Of a stretch of DNA of 55,904 nt, positions 1-7,572 are shown in pieces. The DNA is from Candidatus Desulfovibrio gallistercoris. GTDB lineage: Bacteria; Desulfobacterota; Desulfovibrionia; Desulfovibrionales; Desulfovibrionaceae. Under the pieces are notes generated by a model that saw nothing but the letters and a program-made list of their open reading frames with translations, was not told the origin of the DNA and did no database searches. The stretch is taken from contig DWYJ01000028.1 of NCBI GenBank assembly GCA_019118745.1, forward strand, positions 1 to 55,904, written 5' to 3'. Positions within the stretch are counted from its first letter, which is position 1; each line of letters begins with the position of its first letter. Position numbers and translations under genes: made by a program.

Positions 1-18
1 GAAAATGTGGATTGCTCT

Positions 19-123
19 GGTAGTCGCGAGAGCGACTACCCGCAACCGAACACACGGAAAAACCACGCTTTTTCCGTAGTGTGAGGGCAGCGTCAGCAGG
101 GAAATTGGACACAATTTCCCTGC
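19..123. repeat. Three consecutive stem-loops
   Basis: Three inverted repeats follow one another. Bases 19-27 pair perfectly with 32-40 (9 bp, 4-nt loop). Bases 51-83 form a 7-bp G/A-T/C stem plus an outer CACAC/GTGTG stem separated by a 3-nt bulge. Bases 96-106 pair perfectly with 113-123 (11 bp, 6-nt loop). They lie just downstream of the minus-strand gene ending at 133, so at least the last one could end or stabilise that transcript, but none has a clear U-run. The function is inferred only. Confidence 0.55.
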
Positions 124-132
124 GAATCCGCT

Positions 133-558
133 CTAGGGTCGGCGCTTATCCTGGAAGTGCTGCACGTCCCTGGCATAGGAGAGCATGAAATCTCCCAAAT
201 AAAATCGGTAGTCGAACGGGAGACCATGCCGCTTGTGGAAAGCCCGTATGGCCAGCAGATCTTCCTGCGTCGTGACCCGTTCCACCCAGTCCAGCCATGC
301 CTTTGACGGCGCTCTGCGTTTCAGGTCATTTCGCTCTTTTTCAGAAAGCTGCGACCAATAGGGAAGGAATATGTGGTCAGACCAGAATTCTTCCAAGCCC
401 TGCGTGCACCTGAAAATGTCCGGGTCTTTATGGGGAAACAGCTCCCACGGTGCAAAAGGGTCAGGGATGTTTTCGATCTCATGGACAGGGAGGGGGTGCG
501 GCCGTTTCCGGGCAAACAGTTTTTCAACGAGAGCGCGGATGCTGTCCTTTATTGTCAT
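133..558 (-). CDS. Uncharacterised 141-residue protein
   Basis: An open frame of 141 codons starts at ATG 556-558 behind a GGGAG-like ribosome site and ends with TAG. I do not recognise the family. The protein is charged and rich in aromatic residues (many Trp, Phe, Tyr, for example in EEFWSDHIFLPYW), has no signal peptide or membrane segment, and looks like a small soluble cytoplasmic protein. It stands alone: the next minus-strand gene upstream ends 150 bases away, and stem-loops follow its stop. Codon use resembles its neighbours, which supports it as a real gene, but no role can be assigned. Confidence 0.6.
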   Translation of the reverse strand: MTIKDSIRALVEKLFARKRPHPLPVHEIENIPDPFAPWELFPHKDPDIFRCTQGLEEFWSDHIFLPYWSQLSEKERNDLKRRAPSKAWLDWVERVTTQEDLLAIRAFHKRHGLPFDYRFYLGDFMLSYARDVQHFQDKRRP

Positions 559-709
559 AAATGGGCTCCCTGAACGTTATCCCGCATCGCGATTCCCTGA
601 AAAACCGACTAAGGCGTCGTCGATACCCCCACGCCCCAAACGCCGGACCTTCTCCTCCACCAGTCCGTCAGCGGTCGCCGCCCGGATGGCGGACAGCGGC
701 CGCGCCCCG

Positions 710-1396
710 TCAGGAAAGTTCCTTCCCGCCGGCGGCCAGTTCCCTCACCGATGTAGCGCGCATGTCTTCGCCGTCGAAGATCTCGCAGGCGACATCCGGG
801 CCCTGCTCGGCCAGCCGCCGCAGCAGGGGGGCGTCCATCATGTCCGGCGGCAGTTGCCGCAGAGCCCATGCGGCCATGCCCCGGCAGATGACGTCAGGGT
901 CTTCCAGTCCCCGGCGCAACCACGGGCGAGCCCATTCCGCCAGCGCGGGACGGACCTGCGCCAGCCTGCCTATCCCCCAGAAGCAGGAACGGCGCAACAC
1001 GTCGTGATCGCAATAATTATCGTCCTTTTCCAGTTCGATGACGTAGGAGATGAGGACGCGGTGGAAGTCCCTGGCCGCCAGTTCCGACGCGCAGCAGGCT
1101 TCCGCGAAGGCTTCGGGGATGCCCCAGCCGATATTGCCGGACTCCTCGTTCATATGCCACATGAGGCGGCGCATGATGTTGCGCACGGCTTCGGGCTGCT
1201 CGCGCTCCAGTCCGGCCACGACGGCCCCCAGGGCCACGGCGGCCCGGTGCCGCAGGCATGGCGACAGCAGCAGGAAGGAGAGCAGCGGCCCCACGGCGGA
1301 AAGGCCCTCTCCGGCGACTTCGGGCAGATGGGCGCGCCAGTCCGGCGCTTCGAGCAGCTGACGAAAACGAGTCTTGGCGTGACGCATACGGGACAT
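710..1396 (-). CDS. HEAT-repeat-like protein (DVU0298-type)
   Basis: The 228-residue product starts at ATG 1394-1396 behind a perfect AAGGAGG ribosome site. It is almost entirely helical, with repeated pairs of amphipathic helices typical of HEAT or armadillo proteins (for example EDPDVICRGMAAWALRQLPPD near residue 165). It resembles a family of short HEAT-like proteins common in Desulfovibrio, often annotated after DVU0298; that link is from memory and not tested. No catalytic motif is visible, so a scaffold or protein-binding role is the most that can be inferred. Several Cys and His residues (CC near residue 100, NYCDHD near 130) are noticeable. It is probably transcribed alone, since a repeat element separates it from lysO. 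Confidence 0.65.
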   Translation of the reverse strand: MSRMRHAKTRFRQLLEAPDWRAHLPEVAGEGLSAVGPLLSFLLLSPCLRHRAAVALGAVVAGLEREQPEAVRNIMRRLMWHMNEESGNIGWGIPEAFAEACCASELAARDFHRVLISYVIELEKDDNYCDHDVLRRSCFWGIGRLAQVRPALAEWARPWLRRGLEDPDVICRGMAAWALRQLPPDMMDAPLLRRLAEQGPDVACEIFDGEDMRATSVRELAAGGKELS

Positions 1397-1409
1397 GGCT
1401 TTTCCTCCT

Positions 1410-1554
1410 TAAGGCGTTTTCACCCATACGACCTGCAAATACTTTCAATGAATAAAACAAACTACACATGTTCCGCTTGCCTTCAGAGGTGGGGATGCCT
1501 CGTGTCCCTGACTCTTCCCCCCAAGCAGGCAGCGAATCGTATCAACAGGCCTTA
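1410..1554 (-). mobile_element. MITE-like element, copy C (shortest)
   Basis: Read on the minus strand, this 145-bp segment aligns along its length with the element at 6430-6657. It starts with TAAGGCCTGTT, has the T(T)GGGGGGAAG block, then jumps to the AAGAGTCAG-GACACGA and AAGGCAAGCGG blocks and ends near AACGCC followed by TTA. The long internal inverted repeat present in copies A and B is missing, so C looks like an internal-deletion form. Both ends carry TA. The first TA is part of the TAA stop codon of the lysO C-terminal gene. Confidence 0.6.
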
Positions 1555-2151
1555 GAGCTTGCAGAAGAACGTCACCCAGAACGGCACGCTGAAATCAAGG
1601 ATCATGGCGTGCACGATGGAGACGAACACCCATTGCTGCCCGGCGCAGCGGGTGATGATGGGCAGCGTGGTGTCCATCGTGGAGGCCCCGCCGCAGGAGA
1701 TGGGCGCCAGCGGACTGATCCAGCGGACGAGCAGCGGTGCGAACAGCAGCGTGATGAGCTCGCGCATGATGTTGGCCATGAGGGCCACGGTACCGAGTTC
1801 CGCCCCCTTGTACTGGGTAATGAAGACCGAGGACAGGGAATAGTAGGCGAAGCCCGCGCCCACGGCAAGGCATTCACTCACGCTGTAGACCATGAAGAGG
1901 CTCACCAGGGCCGAACCCGCAAAGGTGCCGGCGGCGGTCGCCAGCGGCAGCAGCAGCACACGCGGCCGCAGGGTGCGCAGGATCTCCCCCAGACGCCGGT
2001 CATAACCGATGGAAAAGCCCACCAGCAGCATGAGCACATAGAGGACATAGACCGTGGCCTCATGCCCCAGCAGATACTCCGGGACCCAGCCCAGCCAGGC
2101 GCAGAGCGCGCCCAGGATGAAACAGCAGATGATGCCGAGACTACCGCCCAT
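1552..2151 (-). CDS. lysO: LysO family transporter, C-terminal half
   Basis: This 199-residue membrane protein matches the C-terminal (DUF340) part of LysO/YbjE-type lysine exporters. It contains about six hydrophobic segments and the family-like stretches VGAGFAYYSLSSVF and CGGASTMDTTLP. The start is ATG 2149-2151 behind GAGGAGGTG; longer readings of the frame are arginine-rich and have no membrane segment, so they are rejected. It overlaps the N-terminal half gene by 11 bp, which points to coupled translation. LysO is a single chain in E. coli; in this family separate N- and C-terminal proteins are also known and would form one transporter. The substrate (lysine or an analogue) is inferred from the family. 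Confidence 0.78.
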   Translation of the reverse strand: MGGSLGIICCFILGALCAWLGWVPEYLLGHEATVYVLYVLMLLVGFSIGYDRRLGEILRTLRPRVLLLPLATAAGTFAGSALVSLFMVYSVSECLAVGAGFAYYSLSSVFITQYKGAELGTVALMANIMRELITLLFAPLLVRWISPLAPISCGGASTMDTTLPIITRCAGQQWVFVSIVHAMILDFSVPFWVTFFCKL

Positions 2152-2557
2152 GCGGATGCACCTCCTCAGCGGATCGGCCGGACGCCTCCGGCGGGACGGG
2201 CGCGTCCTCAAAAGCGGTGGCCATGCCCGAGGCGTCGGCGGCGCTACCGGCGCGCTCTCCGGACATGGCGGCGTGCGCATGGCGGCCCGCCTGCGCTCCG
2301 GGGAAGAAGCGGCGGACGAGGAGGACGGCAAGCATGCTCCCTCCCACGCCCGCCAGCGTGAGCGCCAGGGCCCGCCCGCCAAGCAGCGGCAGATTGCCCA
2401 TGAGGACGGGATCCCCCCCTACGGCCACGCCGAGCACGAAGAGCAGGAGCAGGATGGTGGGCGTGATGGCACGCGGCACCTGCGCCAGCCAGGCGACTTT
2501 GCGCAGGCACAGGCCGAGCGCGATGCCCACCAGCATGAGACTAATGGGGATGAACAT
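2141..2557 (-). CDS. lysO: LysO family transporter, N-terminal half
   Basis: The 138-residue product starts MFIPISLMLVGIALG and has three or four membrane segments within the first 85 residues, like the N-terminal domain of LysO. The last 50 residues are hydrophilic, rich in Ala, Glu and His, and look like a soluble tail. The gene lies 2 bp after the preceding gene's stop and overlaps the C-terminal half gene by 11 bp, so both halves are made together. Function is inferred: the inner-membrane exporter needs both proteins. It is the fourth gene of a minus-strand run that begins at the lipoprotein gene at 5182. Confidence 0.72.
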   Translation of the reverse strand: MFIPISLMLVGIALGLCLRKVAWLAQVPRAITPTILLLLFVLGVAVGGDPVLMGNLPLLGGRALALTLAGVGGSMLAVLLVRRFFPGAQAGRHAHAAMSGERAGSAADASGMATAFEDAPVPPEASGRSAEEVHPHGR

Positions 2558-2559
2558 GA

Positions 2560-3402
2560 CTACCTCGGAAGAAAGGATTGCAGGGCGTTTTGCAGAAAGG
2601 CCAGCATCTGGTCGTAACGGGCCGCATCGTCACGCATGAGGTCCACATCGCGCAGGATCCAGACGCGACGCCCGCGGAAGACGCGGTGGCTCAACGGTTC
2701 GAGCTTGCCGGGCAGAGCGGCGGCACGGGCGGCAGCGGAACCCATGAGGATGACGCCCCGAGCCTTGAGCGCCTGGAGCCCGGACCAGAATATGCCGGCA
2801 TCGGCCCGCAGCTCGCCGCCGGCATCCGGCAGGCAGACGGGCCAGAAGGTATGCGTCCCCTGCGGATGGCCGAGATCCTGGAGGAGACGCCGGAAAAACA
2901 GGCCGCGCTCGGCCTTGCCGGGTTGGCCGCCGTCGCAGAGGTCGCTGCCCAGGGTCCAGTAGGTCCAGGCCACCAGCCCCGGCCGGGTGCGGGCAAGGCG
3001 TTCCTGCCAGGGCGCAGGCCAGAGGGCGGGCGCAAGAGGCCGCCATTCCGCTTCCGCGCGGGCGGCATCCGCCGCGCCGCCGGACGGCGGCAAGGGAGCT
3101 TCCCGTCTTGCCTCGGCGGTAGGCGGCCCTTCTGACGAGCGGACGGGCGGACGGCCGGACGGCCGGACAGGCGGCCGGTTCGCGGACGCGGCAGCGGGAC
3201 GGTACGCTTCGCGGGACGGAGCGGATACGCCGGCTTGAGGCGCGGGGGAGCGCTGGTCCCCCAAACGGGGGGGACGGGCCTCCCCTGCCGCCGGTTCCGC
3301 CGTGAGGGAGAGCTCCGGCGGCAGATCCACGGGCGACAACAGGTAGCGCAGGCCCAGCCGCTGCCACGGGGCGGCCAGCGGGCTTACAGACGCAAAAGCC
3401 AT
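2560..3402 (-). CDS. Unrecognised protein with Pro/Arg-rich linker
   Basis: This 280-residue protein starts at ATG 3400-3402, overlapping the end of coaBC by 19 bp; the frame is open further upstream but that part lies wholly inside coaBC. Residues 35-120 are a low-complexity linker rich in Pro, Arg, Ala and Ser (RPPVRPSGRPPVRSSEGPP). The ordered C-terminal part contains WTYWTLGSDLCDGG, THTFWPVCLP and GVILMGSAAARA. The general look is faintly like uracil-DNA-glycosylase-fold proteins of Desulfovibrio, but I cannot point to catalytic residues, so no function is given. It is translated with coaBC and the lysO pair. Confidence 0.6.
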   Translation of the reverse strand: MAFASVSPLAAPWQRLGLRYLLSPVDLPPELSLTAEPAAGEARPPRLGDQRSPAPQAGVSAPSREAYRPAAASANRPPVRPSGRPPVRSSEGPPTAEARREAPLPPSGGAADAARAEAEWRPLAPALWPAPWQERLARTRPGLVAWTYWTLGSDLCDGGQPGKAERGLFFRRLLQDLGHPQGTHTFWPVCLPDAGGELRADAGIFWSGLQALKARGVILMGSAAARAAALPGKLEPLSHRVFRGRRVWILRDVDLMRDDAARYDQMLAFLQNALQSFLPR

Positions 3403-4619
3403 GAGAGCAGCTCCCAGGCCACATCGGCCTTGGCCTGTTGCGGCCAGATCTCCCCGTGCCCGCTCCTGTCCGTGACGGCCATGCTGTTGGTCGGGCTGCC
3501 GAAGCCGCTTCCCTCGCCATTGATGCGGTTGCCCGCCAGCAGGTCGGCGTCCTTGCGGGCGCGCTTGGCGCGGGCCAGCGCCATGAGCGCCTCCATGTCC
3601 GGCGCGGTCTCGGCGGCGAAGCCCAATGTCTTCTGGCCGGGCCGCCGCCGGGCGGCAAGGGTGGCGAGGATGTCGGGATTGGCCTGGAAGCGGATGCTGA
3701 AACCGTCCTGCGCGCCTTCTTTCTTGAATTTTTCCGGCCCGAACGGTTCGGGCGAGAAATCGGCTACCGCCGCCGTGAAGCAGCCCATATCCATCTCCGG
3801 CCAAACGTCCGCCGCCGCCGCGAACATGTCGCGCGCCGTAAGCACGTCCAGACGGCGGATCTCCGGCGGCAGCGCCGGACAGCCGGGCCCGCAGACGGCG
3901 GTCACTTCCGCGCCGCGCAGCCAGGCGGCAAGAGCCAGCGCGCCGCCCATCCGGCCGCTGGAAGGGTTGCTCCAGTAGCGGACGCCGTCCCACGGCTCGC
4001 GCGTGGGGCCGAGCGTCACCAGCACCCGCCGTCCGGCCATGTCCTGGGGCGACAGGGCCCGCAGAGTATGCCAGAAAAGCTGTTCCACCGGCGCAAGACG
4101 GCCCTGCCCCTCATCGCCGCAGGCGGCACGCCCGCAGTCCGGCAGGATCAGCCGCGCGCCGCGCTCCCGCAGCAGGGCCACATTGGCCTGGGTGGCCGGA
4201 TGCCGCCACATGCGCGGATTCATGGCCGGGGCCAGCAGCAGCGGTCCCTCGAAAGCCAGCGCCTGCGCCGACAGCATGTCCGAGGCCGCGCCCTGCGCCA
4301 GCCGGGACAGGGCGTCCGCGCTGGCAGGGGCCACCAGCATGGCCTGGGCGTGCTGGCCCGGCTCCAGATGGGCAAAGGGGTCCTCGCCGGGGGCGAACAT
4401 CTCCCCGTAGACCGGCATGGCCCCCAGCGCCTCGAAGAGCAGCGGCGTCACGAACTGCCGCGCGCCCGCGCTCAACGTCACGGAGACGTGGACATCCAGC
4501 AGGCGCAGCGCCCGCAGCACGTCGGTCATACGGTAGCAGGCCACTGAACCGCAAATGCCCAGATGCAGCCTTTTCCCGGCGAACCGGCGGCTTTGGCTGA
4601 AAAGGCAGTCCAGACTCAC
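3384..4619 (-). CDS. coaBC: CoaBC phosphopantothenoylcysteine synthase/decarboxylase
   Basis: The 411-residue bifunctional enzyme joins cysteine to 4'-phosphopantothenate with CTP and decarboxylates the product to 4'-phosphopantetheine on the route to coenzyme A. The N-terminal FMN-dependent CoaC domain (to about residue 190) shows GICGSVACY, LVAPASADALS and the PAMNPRMW motif. The CoaB domain (about 195-411) shows TLGPTREPWDGVRYWSNPSSG, AAVADF and the KxDLLAGNRI region. The start is GTG at 4617-4619 with AGGAG upstream; it overlaps the lipoprotein stop in a GTGA junction. Length is normal for the family. Confidence 0.95.
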   Translation of the reverse strand: MSLDCLFSQSRRFAGKRLHLGICGSVACYRMTDVLRALRLLDVHVSVTLSAGARQFVTPLLFEALGAMPVYGEMFAPGEDPFAHLEPGQHAQAMLVAPASADALSRLAQGAASDMLSAQALAFEGPLLLAPAMNPRMWRHPATQANVALLRERGARLILPDCGRAACGDEGQGRLAPVEQLFWHTLRALSPQDMAGRRVLVTLGPTREPWDGVRYWSNPSSGRMGGALALAAWLRGAEVTAVCGPGCPALPPEIRRLDVLTARDMFAAAADVWPEMDMGCFTAAVADFSPEPFGPEKFKKEGAQDGFSIRFQANPDILATLAARRRPGQKTLGFAAETAPDMEALMALARAKRARKDADLLAGNRINGEGSGFGSPTNSMAVTDRSGHGEIWPQQAKADVAWELLSWLLRL

Positions 4620-5182
4620 AGTTCGCGCTCCTGCAGACCGCCGGAAGACGGCGCGCCCCAGCTCTCGGAGGTGCCCACCGGCGGCGCATCGGCGGCGGGC
4701 GTCCCGAAGCCGTCCTCGCTGCCGCCGCTCTCGCCGCCCGCGGAGCTGCCGCCGCCCGGCAGACTGAGCATGCTGCCGTCCGGCAGACGGTTGCCCGCGC
4801 AGATGGTCACCACGGTCTGCACCGCCTGCGATTCCACCACGACGACGGCCATGCGTTCCCCATTCTCATACACATAGACGCCCTTGCTCGCGCGGCTCTG
4901 CTGGAGGCGCAGCTGCCAGCCCGCCGACTGCAGGCTGTTGAACAGGCCCTGCGCGGCCGCCGCGGAGGTCACCTGCCCGAAGGCCACTTCCACGCCCTCG
5001 CCGCCGCTGACGCGTGAGTGATCGCTGGAGAGCGCCATGCCCGCGGGGAAGGAGACGCCCAGCAACTGACTTTGCCGGGTGTTCTCGCCGGGGCCGAAAG
5101 GATTGTCGATGCCCAGGGAAGCGCAGCCCCCGGTCAGGGCAAGCAGGGCACAAAGGCTCAAGGTGACAAAAAGACGCGGCAT
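4616..5182 (-). CDS. Lipoprotein, uncharacterised
   Basis: The product is 188 residues and begins with a typical lipoprotein signal: MPRLF, a hydrophobic stretch, then the lipobox TGGC with the acylated Cys at residue 20. The mature part has one compact domain (about residues 45-130, with a repeated V-V-V strand around AVVVVESQAVQTVVTICAG) and a Gly/Ser/Ala-rich tail from about 140. The start is ATG 5180-5182 with CAGGAG 9 bp upstream; the longer frame lacks a signal. It is probably the first gene of the operon with coaBC and lysO, divergent from queA, so promoters for both should lie in 5183-5301. Function unknown. Confidence 0.75.
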   Translation of the reverse strand: MPRLFVTLSLCALLALTGGCASLGIDNPFGPGENTRQSQLLGVSFPAGMALSSDHSRVSGGEGVEVAFGQVTSAAAAQGLFNSLQSAGWQLRLQQSRASKGVYVYENGERMAVVVVESQAVQTVVTICAGNRLPDGSMLSLPGGGSSAGGESGGSEDGFGTPAADAPPVGTSESWGAPSSGGLQEREL

Positions 5183-5301
5183 GGCTATACTCCTGCGGAT
5201 GGTGCTCGTTCCCTCCGGGGAACAGCTGGAAACGATAGCCTCTCGCGTCCCCGCTGACAAGACCGCAGCGGCGGCCCGCCCGACTTCCTCGGAGATCACA
5301 C

Positions 5302-6432
5302 ATGCCCCAGCCTGTTTTTCCGCCCGTGACCGAACAAGACTTCCTGCTCGAATCCTACCGCTTCGACCTGCCGCAGGAGCAGATAGCCCAGTTCCCGCCG
5401 GAGACGCGCGGCGCTTCGCGCCTGCTCGTCATGCCGCGCCGGGGAGAGCTCGTCCTTGAGGACCATGCCTTTACGGATCTGCCTGATCTGCTGCCCGAGG
5501 GCGCGCTGCTGGTGGCCAACAACTCGCGGGTGCTCCAGGCGCGCCTGCTGGGCACGCGCGGTACGGGCGGCAAGGTGGAGTTCCTGCTGCTGACGCCCCT
5601 GCCGCTGGTCATGGAGAACGCCCATCGCCGCAAGGATGCCGAAAACGGCTGGAGCGCCGAGGTCAGCGGCCTCGTGCGCTGCGGCGGCAGCATCAGGGAC
5701 GGGGAGAGCGTGAGCTTCGGCGCGGGCATCACGGTAACGGTGCTGGAATCCGGCCCCTTCGGGCAACGCCGGGTGCGGCTGGATTGGGAGGGCGACCTTG
5801 CGGCGGCCTTTGCGGCCACGGGGCACATCCCCCTGCCGCCCTACATCAAGCGCAGCGACGACAAGGAAGACCTGAGCCGCTACCAGACGGTCTATGCGCG
5901 GGAGGACAAGCTCGGTTCCGTGGCCGCCCCCACGGCCGGCCTGCATTTCACGGAAGACCTGCGGCAGCGCCTTGCCGCACGGGGCTTCGGCTGGGCCGAG
6001 GTGACGCTCTATGTGGGCTACGGCACCTTCAGCCCCATACGCTGCGAGGATGTGCGCCACCACCGCATGCACCGGGAATACATCGAAGTGCCGGAAAGCA
6101 CGGTGGAGTCCATCCGCACGGCACAGGCCGAGAAACGGCCCGTCATCGCCGTGGGCACCACGAGCGTCCGGGCCCTGGAAGGCGCGGCGGAGGTCTGCGG
6201 CGGGCTCCAGCCCTTTACCGGCTGGACGGACGTTTTCCTCTACCCCGGCCGCCGCTTCCGGGTGGTGGACGGCATGGTGACCAATTTCCACCTGCCGGAG
6301 TCCTCGCTGCTGCTGCTCGTCTCCGCCTTTGCCGGACGCGAGCGCATGCTTGCCGCCTACACGGAAGCCGTCCGCCGGGGCTATCGTTTCTTCTCCTACG
6401 GGGACGCCATGTTCATCCGTCCCGGCATCTAG
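5302..6432 (+). CDS. queA: QueA tRNA ribosyltransferase-isomerase
   Basis: S-adenosylmethionine:tRNA ribosyltransferase-isomerase, 376 residues, transfers and rearranges the ribosyl part of SAM onto 7-aminomethyl-7-deazaguanine in tRNA, giving epoxyqueuosine. Family features are clear: YRFDLPQEQIAQFP at the start, SRLLV, LLVANNSRVLQARL, HIPLPPYI, QTVYA, SVAAPTAGLHFT, YVGYGTFSP, AVGTTSVRALE, TNFHLPESSLLLLVSAFAGRE and the C-terminal YRFFSYGDAMFI. ATG 5302 follows a GGAGA site. The gene appears monocistronic. Its TAG stop is also the left TA end of a MITE-like element (copy A). Confidence 0.97.
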   Translation: MPQPVFPPVTEQDFLLESYRFDLPQEQIAQFPPETRGASRLLVMPRRGELVLEDHAFTDLPDLLPEGALLVANNSRVLQARLLGTRGTGGKVEFLLLTPLPLVMENAHRRKDAENGWSAEVSGLVRCGGSIRDGESVSFGAGITVTVLESGPFGQRRVRLDWEGDLAAAFAATGHIPLPPYIKRSDDKEDLSRYQTVYAREDKLGSVAAPTAGLHFTEDLRQRLAARGFGWAEVTLYVGYGTFSPIRCEDVRHHRMHREYIEVPESTVESIRTAQAEKRPVIAVGTTSVRALEGAAEVCGGLQPFTGWTDVFLYPGRRFRVVDGMVTNFHLPESSLLLLVSAFAGRERMLAAYTEAVRRGYRFFSYGDAMFIRPGI

Positions 6433-6657
6433 GGCCTGTTAACACTATTTGCTGTTTGTTTGGGGGGAAGGGGAACCCCTCCGCCAGCGCGAGAAGGGTT
6501 CCCCTTCCCCCCAAGCCCCCCATCCCTTCCCCAGCGCGCTTTTACCAGGGAAGAGTCAGAGACACGAACACCCTCGCCCCAAAGGCAAGCGGGGCGTGTA
6601 GAGAGCATTTATTTTATCCGCTGAAATTATTTGTAAAATCTGTGTCAACGCGCCCTA
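6430..6657 (+). mobile_element. MITE-like element, copy A
   Basis: This 228-bp segment is flanked by TA on both sides. Its ends are imperfect inverted repeats: the left end reads TAGGGCCTGTTAACAC and the right end, reverse complemented, reads TAGGGCGCGTTGACAC (13 of 16 identical). Inside is a perfect 19-bp inverted repeat, 6460-6478 with 6496-6514, of G/A-rich and C/T-rich arms. The left end overlaps the queA stop codon. It has no coding capacity. The same element occurs at 29907-30203 and 1410-1554, with a fragment at 13003-13043. The TA boundary resembles IS630/mariner-type target duplication; this relation is inferred. Confidence 0.65.
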
Positions 6658-6760
6658 GAATATTTTTAGGTTGAAACGTCTCGCGTTTCAAACCATACGG
6701 CCTGACATTTCGCAGAAAAAACGCGGTTTTTCCGCTTGGTTTCAGCCGGGCGGCGCGGGC

Positions 6761-7408
6761 TCAGAAATCCAGGGAGAAGCGCATGCCCATGCCCACGGCG
6801 GAATCCGGTTCCTCGCTGCGGGCAAAATGGCCGCCGTGCTCCTTGTCCTTGACCGTGATCTCCGGTCCCACGGAGATGCTGAGGTCGTCGCTGCGCACGT
6901 CGCCGAAGGCGCGCAGGGTATGCCGCGAATTGCCGATGGAGAGGATCTCGTCCGGCTTGCCGGGCGCGGCGGGCGTCTGCGGCCGCCAGACGGAATCGTC
7001 CGTATCCAGGCTCATGCCCAGACCGCCCCGGCGGCGGCGTTCCTCATCTTTTTTCTGACGTTCCGCCTCCCGCCTGAGGGAGGCCTCGATGCTGGCGGTA
7101 TTGCCCACGGCCGGAGCTTTCTGACCGCCGCCCGTGGCACGATGGTGCAGGGTCTCCCCTTCCACGCCATTTTTCCAGAGCGCATCCTCACGGGTGGCGG
7201 ACTGCCCGAAGGCCCAGGACTCGCCGTGCAGGGAAGCCTTTTTCTTCTTGGCGCGGCGCTTTTGCGGCTGTTTCCGGCTCGTCTGCGCGGCATGCGCCAC
7301 CCCGCAGGCCGACAAGACCGACAGCGTCCCCGCAGGCCCCGCGCCGCCGGAGGGGCCTGGCGCAAGGAGCAGCAGACACAGGGAAAGGAAGAACAAACAG
7401 ACGCGCAT
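6761..7408 (-). CDS. Secreted protein of unknown function
   Basis: The chosen start, ATG 7406-7408, gives 215 residues beginning MRVCLFFLSLCLLLLAPG, a signal-peptide-like segment; a start 12 codons earlier is also possible. After the signal comes a basic, lysine/arginine-rich stretch (KQPQKRRAKKKK), then a coiled-coil-like segment (SIEASLRREAERQKKDEERRRRGG, about residues 105-130) and a C-terminal domain with alternating strands ending GMGMRFSLDF. A final Phe after alternating hydrophobic residues is a feature of outer-membrane beta proteins, but one short stretch does not prove it. It is divergent from the aromatic operon and probably exported. Confidence 0.65.
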   Translation of the reverse strand: MRVCLFFLSLCLLLLAPGPSGGAGPAGTLSVLSACGVAHAAQTSRKQPQKRRAKKKKASLHGESWAFGQSATREDALWKNGVEGETLHHRATGGGQKAPAVGNTASIEASLRREAERQKKDEERRRRGGLGMSLDTDDSVWRPQTPAAPGKPDEILSIGNSRHTLRAFGDVRSDDLSISVGPEITVKDKEHGGHFARSEEPDSAVGMGMRFSLDF

Positions 7409-7520
7409 GCCTTTTAGGTACACGCAAGCCCGCCGCCCTGTCAAAGAGAGGCCCCGGCCGGACGGAGCGACCGGCCATGCCGCCCGCGGCGGGGATATGA
7501 AAAAAATGTCTCCGTCCGGC

Positions 7521-7550
7521 TTGACAAGTCCGCGGGGAGAGGCGTACCAA
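7521..7550 (+). promoter_or_regulatory. Candidate sigma-70 promoter of the aromatic operon
   Basis: A perfect TTGACA lies at 7521-7526. With an 18-bp spacer a weak -10 candidate TACCAA is at 7545-7550, which would start transcription close to 7557, just ahead of the leader peptide. The -35 box is convincing; the -10 box matches the consensus only in part. Confidence 0.45.
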
Positions 7551-7572
7551 GGTCGAAACGATGGAGTTTTTC

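Noticed and set aside
2054..2617. Plus-strand frame opposite the lysO genes
   Set aside because: Low-complexity Arg/Gln/His composition, antisense to membrane proteins with good ribosome sites.
5183..5301. preQ1-type riboswitch before queA
   Set aside because: The queA upstream region has no recognisable preQ1 aptamer hairpin and A-rich tail.
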